Shown: positions 12,301 through 24,157, numbered from the stretch's first letter. The stretch is DNA of 64,000 bases from Ridgeia piscesae (GCA_025642075.2 JAODUO010000482.1:10001-74000), one strand, 5' to 3'. Program-made: numbers and translations. Notes: generated from the sequence alone by a model not told the origin.

Positions 12301-14479
12301 CACACCAATGTGTTTGACCAAGTGAAACATAAGGACAGACACACCAATGTGTATGACCAAGTGAAACATAAGGACAGACACACCAAAGTGTATGACCAAA
12401 TGAAACATAGGAACAGACACACCAATGTGTATGACCAAGTGAAACATAAGGACAGACACACCAAAGTGTATGACCAAATGAAACATAAGGACAGACACAC
12501 CAATGTGTATGACCAAGTGAAACACCACAAGGACAGACACACCAATGTGTATGACCAAGTGAAACACAAGGACAGACACACCAATGTGTATGACCAAGTG
12601 AAACATAAGGACAGACACACCAATGTGTATGACCAAGTGAAACATAAGGACTGACACGCCAATGTGTATGACCAAGTGAAACATAAGGACAGACACACCA
12701 ATGTGTATGACCAAGTGGAACATAAGGACAGACACACCAATGCATAACCAATTTAAACACAAGGAGAGACATGTCAACGAATATGATTAGCAACCAAGAA
12801 CACATTTATCTCTGGGAGAAGGTAAGACATTAAACAGATAACAGACTTCATGTAAAAGTGTTTTATTTCTCTTTAACTCCTATGCCTACATATGCAAATT
12901 TAAACAAATTTCAAACGTTTTTCGTGTAAAAGATATTACAGAAGTAATGTAATAACATTACTGCTCAAGTTGTAGGAATTGATAGCATTAACCCATGATA
13001 AGATGCATGGATAAATTATATACACATACCGGTAGCTGCAGAAATAATGCCCCGTGACTTTTCCTACCTTTGGCTGGTACTCTTTCCACAGCGTTGGCAC
13101 TAGTGTCTTGACAGTGTCATATTCCACAGGTATTTCACGAGTGACGAGCACAAATTCATCACCGGTGACGAGTTTCTCTAATTCTTGAACTGCTTCCCAA
13201 CTCGCATTTACATTGTGATTGCCAAAAGGACCAAAACCTGACAAAGAACAGACACACACAAATGTTTGCTGCTTTCTACTGGTGCTAACAATACACACTG
13301 TACGCTGAACACATCATTCACCAAATCACAGACTGAAGTGATTTGGACAGAAATGTGTTCCCTACAATCTCATATTTCAAAGTACAGTTTAAGTTGAAAA
13401 AAATGAATCTATATATGAAGGCCAGCAAAGATTGTACTTCCTGAGAAAACTCAATGCCATGCATATAGACAGAAACATTTTGATTTGTGTTCCACAATTC
13501 ATTTGTAAAAAAGTGTTATGACATTTGGTCTTGTTTGCAGGTGGGGAAATCTCTCAGTCAAAAACAAGAGATAAACTAAACAGAATATACACAATTTCTT
13601 GCAAAATCGCTATGTGCTGTGGTGTACAGCACGATACCAGTCTGGAGCAATTGTACAAGTAACGAACACTGAAATGGCAACCAAAATCTTGTCTGACCCC
13701 ACCCACTTCTTACACGACCATTACGACCTTCTCCCCTCTGGAAGGAGGTACAGAATGCCAACAGTAAAAACTCAGTGAGCCCTTAAATCCTTCATTCCGT
13801 CCTCCATCAAGTATCTGAATCAGCCACAATAAAATTACTCACTGACCTATCACAGTCTCTAATGCTGCCAATGCAATGTTGTTTTATCATCTTAATTAAT
13901 TAATTAATTTATCTTATTATAATATTGTTTTGGCATATTTATTTATTCCAATATATATTATATATATTGTTTAGCTACCGTTTACATATTTACATGCTTG
14001 ATTTTACTGTGTACATGCATTACTATGTGTCTTAAATATTGTGTTTTTATGTAACCTCCAAAGTGCAGAATGTACTTCCACTCTATGATTGGACAATAAT
14101 GTTATTATTATTATTAAGTTCTTCTACACACAATTGAAAACCAAGGAAATGCTGGCAGTGGTAAACGCATAGTTTAAAAACAAAAGAATTTTAGTCAGGA
14201 TTATTTTATTTCCCAAAATGTTACTTATCTAAATTCTAAAGGTTATGATGATGGAATAAAAAATTATAAAACTAAAATTCACAATTTTGCGACTTTCTTT
14301 AAGCACTTTCTGTGTGGCCTGCCGTAAACAGTCATTAATGTTGGTGATACATAATGAAATAAGTAGTGTTTGAAAATGTTAATTCATTAATTTCCACACT
14401 CTGATATTGTAACATAGACTACACGACACAACTCACCTGTGACAAGAACTACAGGTGTCGGTTCTGAACTGTCTCCCAT
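9334..14479 (-). CDS. PGPEP1: Pyroglutamyl-peptidase I-like gene, copy A (4 coding exons)
   Basis: Cysteine peptidase of family C15 that removes N-terminal pyroglutamate from peptides in the cytosol. Predicted coding exons: 14437-14479, 13068-13237, 10098-10330 and 9334-9493. All junctions are GT-AG and all phases agree, giving 201 residues (the human enzyme has about 209). Exon 1 encodes MGDSSEPTPVVLVTG. Exon 2 carries GFGPFG...VNASW and EIPVEY. Exon 3 carries LVVHIGVSG and TIEQQAHN with the catalytic Glu. Exon 4 carries RYLCDYIYYTSL with the catalytic Cys and FIHVPPL with the catalytic His. The start is the only in-frame ATG before the conserved core. An acceptor-like CTGTTTCAG about 35 bp upstream implies a further 5' noncoding exon that I did not locate. 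Intron 2 is largely filled by the 39-bp array. Expression is not shown by the sequence. Confidence 0.88.
10303..12769 (-). repeat. 39-bp minisatellite of the intron 2 / exon 3 junction, gene A (about 60 units)
   Basis: Read on the gene strand, the unit is TTATGTTTCAG (a 3' splice site) followed by CTGGTTGTACACATTGG and GTGTGTCTGTCC, a copy of the end of intron 2 plus the first eight codons of exon 3. The exon-proximal acceptors lie exactly 39 bp apart from 10,330 to 11,149 (22 in all) and read LVVHIGVSVLMFQ in frame with exon 3. One 40-bp unit at about 11,160 then shifts the frame. From about 11,740 outward the units are a different subfamily in which TTTCAG has become TTTCAC or TTTCAT, so the acceptor AG is lost. 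Long open frames over the array in several frames on both strands are artefacts of a unit length divisible by three. Confidence 0.95.
13530..14116 (+). mobile_element. 3' remnant of a CR1/Rex1-like non-LTR retrotransposon in intron 1 of gene A
   Basis: Plus-strand translation with frameshifts gives the typical end of a reverse-transcriptase ORF, including ...ILSDPTHFLHDHYDLLPSGRRYRMP and then FIPSSIKYLNQ. An AT-rich 3' UTR ending in (ATT)n at about 14,100-14,116 follows. The element is 5'-truncated and inactive. It is missing from pseudogene B because the exon-2 deletion removed the whole interval. Confidence 0.7.
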
Positions 14480-14699
14480 GTCTTCCTAGTTGCTTTTTAG
14501 TCACAATAGCATCTACATCTGAAACAGGTAAAGGTCTTCAAGCCATTTGTTAGCCCATCGCCAATCTGGTTATTTTATGTTCAAATGTGGGATGTGTTAA
14601 TAGTTTAACCAGTATGTTGGAAATAAAAAATGCATACCCTTGTTTTAATCATCAAATTTGTTTACAATGGTGTATAGCCATCCTCACAAGCCAAGAGTC

Positions 14700-15110
14700 G
14701 TTGAGCTACATTATTACCTCTGGCCGATTGTCTCCCTAATGCTGGGGAGTGAGCGGAGTTTAATTATACAATTATAGCAGTAGACTTTGCCAGTCACGAC
14801 TGCGTCAGCCATGGGAACACGAAAAATACTTGTACGCTTTACTCCCTGGCAGACATATTCAGTTGAATGCCATCTTGACTTCTCTGGGAAGCATTCAGCC
14901 ACGCAGCAATTAATTCGCGAAGAATACTCGTATGCATATATTCACCACTCTCTATAGCCAGGTATTCATTCGTACAGCTGAGTGAACTGGAGCAATGCAG
15001 AGTAAAAAAATTGCCCAACGATTTACATGACAGCATAGCATTCAAACCCGGGTCCTCGTAGTTGAGAATCCAATGCTCTACCCCTGTGCCACAATACACT
15101 AATGACCCAT
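14700..15110 (-). mobile_element. tRNA-derived SINE upstream of gene A
   Basis: On the minus strand the head (about 15,105 to 15,045) has a box-A-like TGGCACAGGGGTAGAGC and a box-B-like GGTTTGAATGC, so it is tRNA-related. The body includes CTCCAGTTCACTCAGCTG, ACCTGGCTATAGA and GAATGCTTCCCAGAGAAG, all shared with the SINEs at 49.2 and 54.7 kb. Its downstream part (CTCCGCTCACTCCCCAGC, then a CGACTCTTGGC-like motif) recurs at 56.6 kb. I did not identify target-site duplications. Confidence 0.7.
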
Positions 15111-15112
15111 TC

Positions 15113-16434
15113 ACACCCTAAACTTTGCATGTAGTGCGATCAGAATGTAGCTGAAATACCAAAAATTACCATTTGGCCAGAGGCTGACCACACTCCTTGT
15201 GTAATTTCATTGGCTGACATTAAGAGGATTTTTGAATGGCATGTGCCAAGGGCTGAGACGAGCTGGCACTGATGGAGTGTCCCCTGGCATGCAAGGAAGG
15301 GCATAACTGGTGAAACACAATTGTGCTGTCGATGTCATGTGCTTGTTCATGCTTTATGCGAGATTGCATGCTACAGAACAATAACAACACAACTCAAACA
15401 TGCTTCCGCACATCAGGATGAAGATTCTAAAGTGCTTCTACAAAGGTACGTATTAAGTGAATTATTGCAGATAGCAAAAAGAATGAGTAGTCGTGGATTA
15501 ATCCAATGGGAACTACAACTTGCGAACGTCTACATTATAGGCATACTCGATGCAGATTCTAAGACTAAATCTAAACTTTGGTTAGGGAAGCCTAGGGAAT
15601 TAATGTTAACAAAATCACCCAATGTTAAAAGCAGGGAGTCAGTACTGATTATTTAATATTGTGTTTGAGCTTTCTAAGACTAAAATGAACATGTTGGTGG
15701 CATACTGTCTGCCTAAATGCGTGCAATTTCTTGTGTTATCCTTATATATTATGTATTCTGTACCTTGTTCATGTATGTACACTACATTGTACAACATTAT
15801 ATTTTTATATTGAATAAATCAACCAGCCAACCTGCGAAAGTAAACACTAATCCTGCTTACTATAGGTACTCGCGTAAATCTGACACATCTTAGATGAATT
15901 ATGCTGAGGAAATAGCATATCAACATACATAATGTTATTCCATACAGTGTGTGCGCACGTGTATGTGTGTGTGTGCATGTGTGCATGCGTGTGACTGCGT
16001 TAGTGACTGTGTCACTGTGACTGTGACCGTCAGTGATCGAGCCATTCTGAGTACGACACTCATTGACATAGTCAAAATTTACATTGTCATTGAGTGACTC
16101 ACCAAATCGAAGAAAGTTTCAAAGTCCAAACTCCTCTTCAATTATAGAACTTGAGATGATTGGCACACGCCAGGTGTAGGTCATCCACTCTTTTTGTGTA
16201 CCCTGTACAAAATAGCCAAATTCTCAAATTATAATGATTGTCAACATCCCACATTAATGGACGAGTAAATGTACTAAGATCATTAAACAGGCATCTAAAT
16301 ATAATTTAAATCAACAGCTCCCCCCCAAGTCATAGATCCATAAATTATTCTGCATAACATTCACCCTAACTTTTATGGCGGACAAGTAAACAAATAGTTA
16401 AAGCATGCAAAATAAAATACTGTTTTTAAGTATC
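15113..16434. other. Intergenic DNA, no gene recognised
   Basis: The first ~400 bp match 33,250-33,660 of copy 2. After the shared GGGAACT near 15,513 the copies diverge: copy 2 continues into retrotransposon coding sequence, while here there is unrelated AT-rich sequence ending in a 3'-UTR-like stretch (TTGAATAAATC near 15,820). A GTGACTGT-type imperfect repeat lies at about 15,955-16,040. Confidence 0.35.
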
Positions 16435-16900
16435 TTGTCCCACAACATATCGAGTATGCAAACCAGGTATGTAGTCCACATTTAATAAAACACATAACAG
16501 CACTTGAAAATGTTCAGCGTCGAGCAACTAAATTAATTCCTGGATATAAAGAACTTGATTATAAAGAACGCGTAAACAGATTAAACCTACCAACTCTTTC
16601 ATACCGTCGTCTTAGATGAGACATGATAGCAATTAATTTACAACATTTTAACTGGGAAATATGATTCTACTGTTACATAAATTTTTTAACATTAAAGGAA
16701 AATGATTCAATAACGAGAGGGCACAACCTAAAAATCTTTAAAGAAAGATGCTGATTAAACATCCGAAAAAATTCGTTTATATACCGATCTACTGATGTAT
16801 GGAATAGTCTGCCACAGACTGTGGTAGATGCTCCATCAGTCCAATCATTTGAAGTAAGAATTTATTAACTATGGAAAAATCATCCTATAAAATGATTTTA
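16435..16900 (+). mobile_element. C-terminal remnant of a CR1-like non-LTR retrotransposon (copy 1)
   Basis: Frames translate to NVQRRATKLIPGYKELDYKE and LNLPTLSYRRLR followed by a stop (RRLR*DMI in place of RRLRGDMI). It is the 3' part of the element better preserved at 33,670-35,540, internally deleted here, and clearly inactive. Confidence 0.7.
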
Positions 16901-17059
16901 CTGCACCACCTCTACTATGGACTATGTCACCTTTAGACGCATGCGCACAGTCTCAAAACAATGCTCAACACAGAGCTGGCACAAGATCGGCAGGAATGCC
17001 TAATTATACAAGAAGTCAGAAAAGGACCTGTAAGAACCTGTAAGAAAACTGTACCTATG

Positions 17060-17680
17060 CGAACAGTCACAGGACACACCTCGGTGTGAATGGAAATGCA
17101 ATTATATTAAAACTGCTGATGCATGATGTAGTTTTAATCTACCAAAATATTAGAACATTATGTAAACATCGCAGTTTGTTTTTGTTTTCCTAGGCCTAGC
17201 ACCTGTTCTGCTTTGTTGATCAACTGCGTTTCAGTACGGGCGAAATTATATTTATTAATCTCATTTGGTGGTTAAATTAAACAATAAATTGACAGAATAG
17301 AGGAAGTTATGCTACAATGACCGTCTCACACATATATGTTTTAATATTTATTTTGTTCTTTACGGCGGCTTTAGCTATGTTTTATTCGGTTAAGTAAGAC
17401 TATATTTTTACGAGTTTAACCACGTTTTGTGCGGGATTATTTCAGGAAGCAAAATATCCAAAATGCCGAAATATAGTGGCGATAATCATAGTATGATATT
17501 CTATATATTTTTACACCATTCTCAGTCGTGCTTCATTGCACACACTTTATGTTAAGCAGCGGTTAGTTTAATACGGGTTCATGTTCCATAGATAATATAT
17601 TATATAAATGTGGTGTATCTGTAAGACCATGTGGCGGAATTATTGTGTATGTATGTATTATCGCCCGCACGAAACGTAAA
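17060..17680 (-). other. Conserved block upstream of gene A (four-fold repeated)
   Basis: This ~0.6-kb block is recognisable upstream of all four PGPEP1 copies (also 27,040-27,615, 35,850-36,440 and 45,050-45,612). It has shared landmarks such as CTGCGTTTCAGTACGGG, GACCGTCTCA and TATTATCGCCCGCACGA. It lies roughly 2-3 kb upstream of the first coding exon, where the missing 5' noncoding exon and promoter might be. It could equally be just the edge of the ancestral duplication unit. Confidence 0.5.
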
Positions 17681-17724
17681 CAACGGTCAACTCCTTTAGG
17701 CTCTAGACGTCTAGTCTACTACAG

Positions 17725-17805
17725 CTTGTCTTGTCTTGTCTTGTCTTGTCTTGTCTTGTCTTGTCTTGTCTTGTCTTGTCTTGTCTTGTCTTGTCTTGTC
17801 TTGTC
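17725..17805. repeat. (TTGTC)n pentanucleotide repeat
   Basis: About 16 perfect TTGTC units. The homologous position in duplication copy 2 (36,476) has different pentamers. Confidence 0.95.
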
Positions 17806-18735
17806 TACTGCCCAACACTCCTGGTGGAGTCAAACGGTCAGGTTGACCTAACATTACAGTGATTGTGTAATTTTGTTTCTTTAAATTGCAATAACTTTGG
17901 ATCTAATAAAGGTATCATAATACAATTAACAGTTATGTGATTTGTTACCAAATAGTACCTTTAATGTAAGCCTACTTCCAAGTTCTAACATCCTGTGATG
18001 ATTTTTTGTTGGAGTGTCTACGTCTGGCGTAACCATGTATCCTTCCTGCCATAGCTTCAACTTTGTTCGTACCACGGATAATACCCAACACAAGATCCTA
18101 CATATTGATAGTACCCATGCTGGCCAATTAAATTCAAGTGATTTCAGCCTCTTGACTTGTGATTCACACATTCAGTGACATGCTAATGCAGGGCTTGACA
18201 TTGGCACTGACCCGACGCATGTTTTGAAGCTGTTGGGCCAGTTCAAGCCACCAGTTTTTAAATTCCACTTGCTAAGTGTAACATTTCAAGCCCCATACTG
18301 TCAAAACATCTAGTCAACATCACGAGCTCATCTTCACTGACTTTACTTTAGTCTCAGTGCAAATATGCAAAATAGTAATGCAAAGTGTCAAAGAGTGAGT
18401 CAGTTGTCACTTGTCATTATTAAATATAAAAGATTTTAGTATGTCTGAGCACATAAAATGGCCTACAATTAAAGTTATAATATAATATAGTTTTATGTTT
18501 CCGTTTTACAGTATTTGTTTAACTGCTTTATGTGATATGTAGAAGAGACAAAACTGATAGGAAACTTTGACTGTTGTCATTGGTGCAGATATTTGATTTT
18601 TTTTGTTATTTAACTGTTTTCCTTCTCATAGTCGCACCATAATTATACAAAATATTCGGGCCAGTAACTTTTTGGGCGATCCACTAACATTTCAGATCTA
18701 CTGGTACAGTGGACACAAAACCTTAATATCAAGGC

Positions 18736-21007
18736 TAGTGCTGGTTCGATACCAGGTTTTGTTCGATACCGATCGATACCTGAATTTTTTTCAATACTCG
18801 ATACTTACGATGTAATTAAGTCTAATTTTCACATAGAACACAGTTCCCAGTAGAAGCACAGTATGCAACAGAAGTAGTGCTGGTTCAATATCAGAATTCT
18901 TCGATACCGATCAATATATTACTGGTTCGATACCAGAATTCTTCAATACCGATCGATATATTACTGGTTCGATACCAGAATTCTTCTATATCAATCGATA
19001 CCAGATTTTTAGTCGATACTCAAAATTTACCTTATAAGTGTAATTCAGTACAGTTGAGATATCCAAAGAAACACTACTATCCACTTAGACTAATGCCACT
19101 GAAACACGCAACATTGTTCACTTGTAGGGAAATATGTGATAATTTTATAGTCATGCAAACAATGATTAATATGCAATTTTCAATTTATGTAAGTACACAA
19201 ACAACAGTTTCAATATAATTGATTACTGTTGTAAAACTAAAAGGTAACTGTAATATAATATTAAAACAATAAAGAAAATTGCAATAAAATACCTAGTGAC
19301 AAATAAATTAATGAATTGCACTGAATTATTTTAAATTAATAACTACTTCACCCCAACTGTTTGTAAATACACTTTAATATAGCAGCTTAATTTCAAGTCA
19401 ATGTGTCGCCTAAAATGACCATCAACAAATACAGCTGAAACAAATGAAACATACAAATATTATTATATAAAAACACCTATCACTTATAATAGTGTCACTG
19501 CCAGCACAGCTGAACACTCACTGTTTTTTTTTTATAACTGGTTTTATTATTAATTATATCGTAAAGAACTAAAGATAATTGTGATTTAGCATAAAAACTG
19601 TATCGATGATTACAATAAAATAACACTAATTAATAATAGAAAAAAATATTAATTAAAATTACAATTGTACTTCCCGGTTCACACCAATATTTTTTAAATA
19701 TAAAACTTAAATTACCACGTTATCAAGTACACATAACAAGCCCCATAATGTTTTTGCAACTGTTTCAAAGAACAGGTCAGTTTCTTCCTCTACCTCTGCC
19801 AGTGGTGAACCTCTTTGGCCAGAGCCAGTGTCACAGTGACAGTAGATGCAGTGAGTAAGCGAATCGTCATCGTTAATTAGTCACGTCGTATATGTCACTT
19901 CTTGACGCTGTGCCTGTGGCCGCAGTTAGTCTTAGTAGTTCGGCAACCGATGGCGATTCGCTTCGACTGTAACTTGATGTCCACTGCTTGCTCATTGTCG
20001 ACTATTTGTAAAGAAAATAGCTCAGATGAGCTAATGTTATCAAATTCACATGTAAACCGACGTTAAATAAAAGCTTCTTGTATCTTGTTCTCGAGTCAAT
20101 GGCCAATGGCAATGCGACGTTGTCCACGACGTCGACGACGTCGACATGCCGTACGACGAAAATTGGTCATCACGTTTTGATAACTTCTTGATTGGTGACA
20201 TGTTTCGTCAAATTCGATGTATTTCCCCCGCTATCTTCGAGACGTTTCTAGCATAGCAGACACTCTTTGTTGGAAAAGTGCCAAATTAGCGATGAACGTT
20301 GCGACTTGTTGTCGTTCGTCTTGGTTGTGGGCGTCGTGTACGGCAAATGGTGGCGCCAGCAAACAACAAAACAGCGCCACCAAACGGAACCCGGATAAAC
20401 AAAGCCTCCGCATCGCGCTCGAATAATTATTTATATTAACAATATTATTATTAAACTAGTTTCATAAATACTAGTGCGTGCAATAAACCCTCTATACAAA
20501 TGCTATAGGATGTGTGTTTTTGTACGCGTAACCGTAAGTAATGTAGGGAGAACGATGGCATGGTAATGCCACCAAACGAGAGCGTCACGTACGAACCTTG
20601 GTTTGGATAACGATGCTAAGCGAAGTCTGACCTAGGCTAAGATCGCACACAGAAGACAGTTATTATACACACTAACTCTACAATAAAGTTTTAGAAAACA
20701 ATTCACATTTTATGTTATATTATTTTTAAACAACCACGCCGAAGTCAATTTAGGCTGCGAAGCGCTGTAGTGATAGCTCCCGTAAACAACGTCGTCATCA
20801 ACAACGATGTTGCGTCTTCGCATCGACGTCGTCGAATTGACTCGATGTCAAGTATCGAAATATCGAAGGTATCGAAAGTATCGAAGGTATCGAACAGTGG
20901 GCGTTCGATACCAAAAATATCGAAGTATCGCGATACCACTAAATATCGGTATCGAACTTTTGCAAGAATCGCGATACTTCGATATATCGAATATCGAACC
21001 AGCACTA
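18736..21007. mobile_element. hAT-superfamily non-autonomous transposon, 2,272 bp with 8-bp target duplication
   Basis: The ends are TAGTGCTGGTTCGATA and its reverse complement TATCGAACCAGCACTA. It is flanked by the direct repeat ATCAAGGC (18,728-18,735 and 21,008-21,015). Duplication copy 2 preserves the empty site with a single ATCAAGGC at 37,616-37,623, which fixes the borders to the base. Inside the left end are about three ~45-bp tandem repeats with GGTTCGATACC/GATCGATA motifs (18,875-19,015), and inside the right end (GTATCGAA)-type repeats. The GC-richer core near 19,850-20,430 has no frame I recognise as a transposase. An 8-bp duplication with a TAGTG end is typical of hAT elements. 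Confidence 0.88.
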
Positions 21008-21369
21008 ATCAAGGCCTATAACGTACCTCTTCCCCTATTGCATACTATAGTCAATATTGGCTTTTTACATAATTTGCATAATTCATATACCCCAGTTTGC
21101 CATCCAGTTACTACGCGTTTGTAATTAGGCCTATGTCTATCCCTTCAAAATGTATTGCCCAACATTCATAATATTCTACCAGGCTAGAATTTTCCTAACA
21201 AAATGGGGTAACTCAGGCTCTCAGCTCTGAAAGGAAACTATTGGAGTCTAGTAGTGTCAACATACCTCATATGTCATGTGATCACTAGACCTAAAAAGCG
21301 TTGTGTTTCAGGTAATGGGCCATACAAAGTTAGGTTGGGTAGAGAGGCAAATATCATCATTGTGCAGTC

Positions 21370-21905
21370 ATAGTGTCCCGTGGTTGGGCGAAGGTCTCGG
21401 CATGTTGCTTCCACATCTGCCTATCTTGCGTTATCCTCAGCCAGATAACACCCTGCCAGTTGTCGTCTAGTTCGTCTCTTTGTCTCGCCAGTCTTCCTCT
21501 GGGTCTTTTCTTTTCGTATGTTTTCCAGGTGGTGATACGCAATGTCCATCGATTATTTTTTATTCTCATATTCTGCTGTGCCCTGCCCAGGTGCATGTCC
21601 GTCCTCTGACTTATTCAATCACGTCTGTCACCTTTGTCTTTTCTCTTACCCAGATGTTTGTTTTTCTGTCCCGGTATGTGATGTTTAACATACTCCTTTC
21701 CATCTTTCTTTGTGCAGCTGCTAGCTTGTTCTTTGCTTGGCTGGTGAGTGCCCATGTTTCCGCGCCGTATGTCATTGCTAGAAGTACGCATGAGTTGTAC
21801 ACTTGTCTCTTCAAACATGTTCCAATGTTACCCTTGAAGATGTTTCAGTGCTTGGTGAATGCTGTCCATCCAGCCATGATTTTCAATTTGCTTCTCTTGC
21901 AGTAT
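21370..21905 (-). mobile_element. 3' fragment of a non-LTR retrotransposon (RTE/jockey-like C-terminus)
   Basis: Minus-strand frames 21611-21814 and 21357-21596 read VYNSCVLLAMTYGAETWALT, then MERSMLNITYRDRKTNIWVR, then DNRWTLRITTWKTYEKKRPRGR and WKQHAETFAQPRD. This is the familiar C-terminal region after the polymerase domain in many non-LTR elements. The two frames are out of phase, so it is decayed. The same site in duplication copy 2 (38,300) lacks it and has (AT)n(AG)n instead. Confidence 0.75.
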
Positions 21906-22172
21906 TAAATAAAATATTACTGATAATAAGGTATCATTTTTAAATGTATGACCTGTGATACGCAACGGTTACAAAACTCAGTTTAACAATTTTGCAACTT
22001 ACCTTCCACTTCGCTGAAGATGGTGAGATTTAAAAACAAAACACCAGTCAGATAAAAATTGGTTATGCACAGTGACAGTACCCTAAGATAGGTTTATGCA
22101 AAATCAGAGAAAAAGTTATCAAACATCTTTTTATAGAACACAGGAAATTTACCAAAGAATGTCCAGACAAAA

Positions 22173-24061
22173 TCAGGAAACAGTTTTTTTTGCAAAGATG
22201 ACTAAAAGCCAAACATGGAGGCCTACTAACCCTGGAACAAGCTTGAGCATCTCCACCATAGCAATTCGAATACCAGCTGCCATCTGCGCTGCCGAGAAGG
22301 GTTTGTTCAGCATTGGAACATGGATGAAGGCTGTACGGGTGCGGTCTATGAGGAGTGACGAATAGTAGATGTAGCCACATAGGTAACTACAAATCAGTCA
22401 ATTCAACATCTCAAACATCACAGAATTAACAGAGCCAATGAAGACAGTTCTTAAAACAAAATAATGCTTGCATTTATCAAAGTCATTATTTATTTATCAA
22501 TTTATTTATTATTATTTAACATATTGTCTTTACCGTATACAATTAATTTATTACATACCTGTTGTATATTCATGTTTACCAGTTTTTTTAATTTTATGAG
22601 CTGAGCAGAAAATTCTGGATTTATAGCTTTTTATAAATAATATTAATTTAATTACTTATATATAATGAGTTTATGGAAGAGGAAAGAAATACTGTTTGAA
22701 CAAGAGGTCAAAGTATCTAACCAAAAATAAAAAAATGGCTTAAAGTAATTATACTTTTTAATTACTTTGTTGATATCACTCGCCAGTTCACATTGCTAAC
22801 GTAGGAGGCGCTGCATCAGTGCATTCAGAAATTTATGCTGCTGTAGTAGTTTTTTAATGCTGGGTGTTAGGTTTTTATTTCATACAAACTAACAGAAGAT
22901 ACTATATTTTCAACAATTAACCACGCCTATTATTTAAATGATTCAGCTTTCAAAACATTATGCCAGAATGTTATGGTAGCAATAATTATGTGTGTGTTTT
23001 CTAACTATTCATAATGACTGCAAAGCATAAAGGCTTCAAGTCGGGGATGGGCAGATTTACTAATGTATACAATAACACGTGCATGTGTACAGGCATGACA
23101 CATATTTTAGAAGCACAATGGACACAGATAATAGTAAAAGTCAAGAATGTATGTTTAACCATAGCTCAAATGTCTACCAGTCCAAAACAAAACCAGCCTG
23201 TCCAAAAATACCGTGCCCAGGTTTCTACATGAAGCCATGAGCTATCTTAGACGCTTGAGGAAAATGTCCACCCTGACACTGACCAACCTACTTTCCAGAG
23301 TCTTGTGAAGAAACAGCGGTGATGTCACACGTTGAGTTGTTGACAACCGAACACAGTTTGTCCATGTCTATATATGATGAGAGGGTTGGCATTGCACCCA
23401 CTTTTACGCACCAGTTATCAGGACACAAGCCCTTGTTGTCAGCATGGTAATAGTCAATGTTGGTGGCCTGCTGTTCCATTTTCAGTTGCTTACAAAAACC
23501 AGTTACACCTAGGTGTATGACCAGCTGAAACATAAAAACAGACACACCAATGTGTATGACCAGCTGAAACATAAAAACAGACACACCAATGTGTATGACC
23601 AGCTGAAACATAAAAACAAACACACCAATGTGTACAACCAGCTGAAACATAAGGACAGACACACCAATGTGTACAACCAGCTGAAACATAAGGACAGACA
23701 CACCAATGTGTACAACCAGCTGAAACATAAGGACAGACACACCAATGTGTACAACCAGCTGAAACATAAGGACAGACACACCAATGTGTACAACCAGCTG
23801 AAACATAGGGACAGACACACCAATGTGGATAACCAGCTGAAACATAAGGACAGACACACCAATGTGTACAACCAGCTGAAACATAAGGACAGACACACCA
23901 ATGTGTACAACCAGCTGAAACATAAGGACAGACACACCAATGTGTACAACCAGCTGAAACATAAGGACAGACACACCAATGTGTACAACCAGCTGAAACA
24001 TAAGGACAGACAAAAAAAATCAAATACTGAGTCATAAATTACAAAATCCACAATCTCTCTC

Positions 24062-24157
<96 letters not shown>

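Noticed and set aside
10303..12769. CRISPR-like array (regular repeats)
   Set aside because: There are no spacers. Units are contiguous copies of a splice junction in an animal gene, and no cas genes are present.
10094..12805. Long open frames of 281-463 codons on both strands over the 39-bp array, resembling repeat proteins
   Set aside because: The unit is divisible by three and has no stop in most frames, so several frames on both strands are open at once. Only the exon-3 frame next to 10,330 has a biological argument, and that as a splicing variant of PGPEP1.
14839..15114. Possible tRNA gene at 15,045-15,105 on the minus strand
   Set aside because: Only promoter-like boxes are conserved; the stem pairing is poor and the sequence continues into a SINE body.
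20231..20426. Transposase gene in the hAT element
   Set aside because: The frames at 20217-20426 (plus) and 20231-20413 (minus) are short and show no hAT or BED-finger motif.
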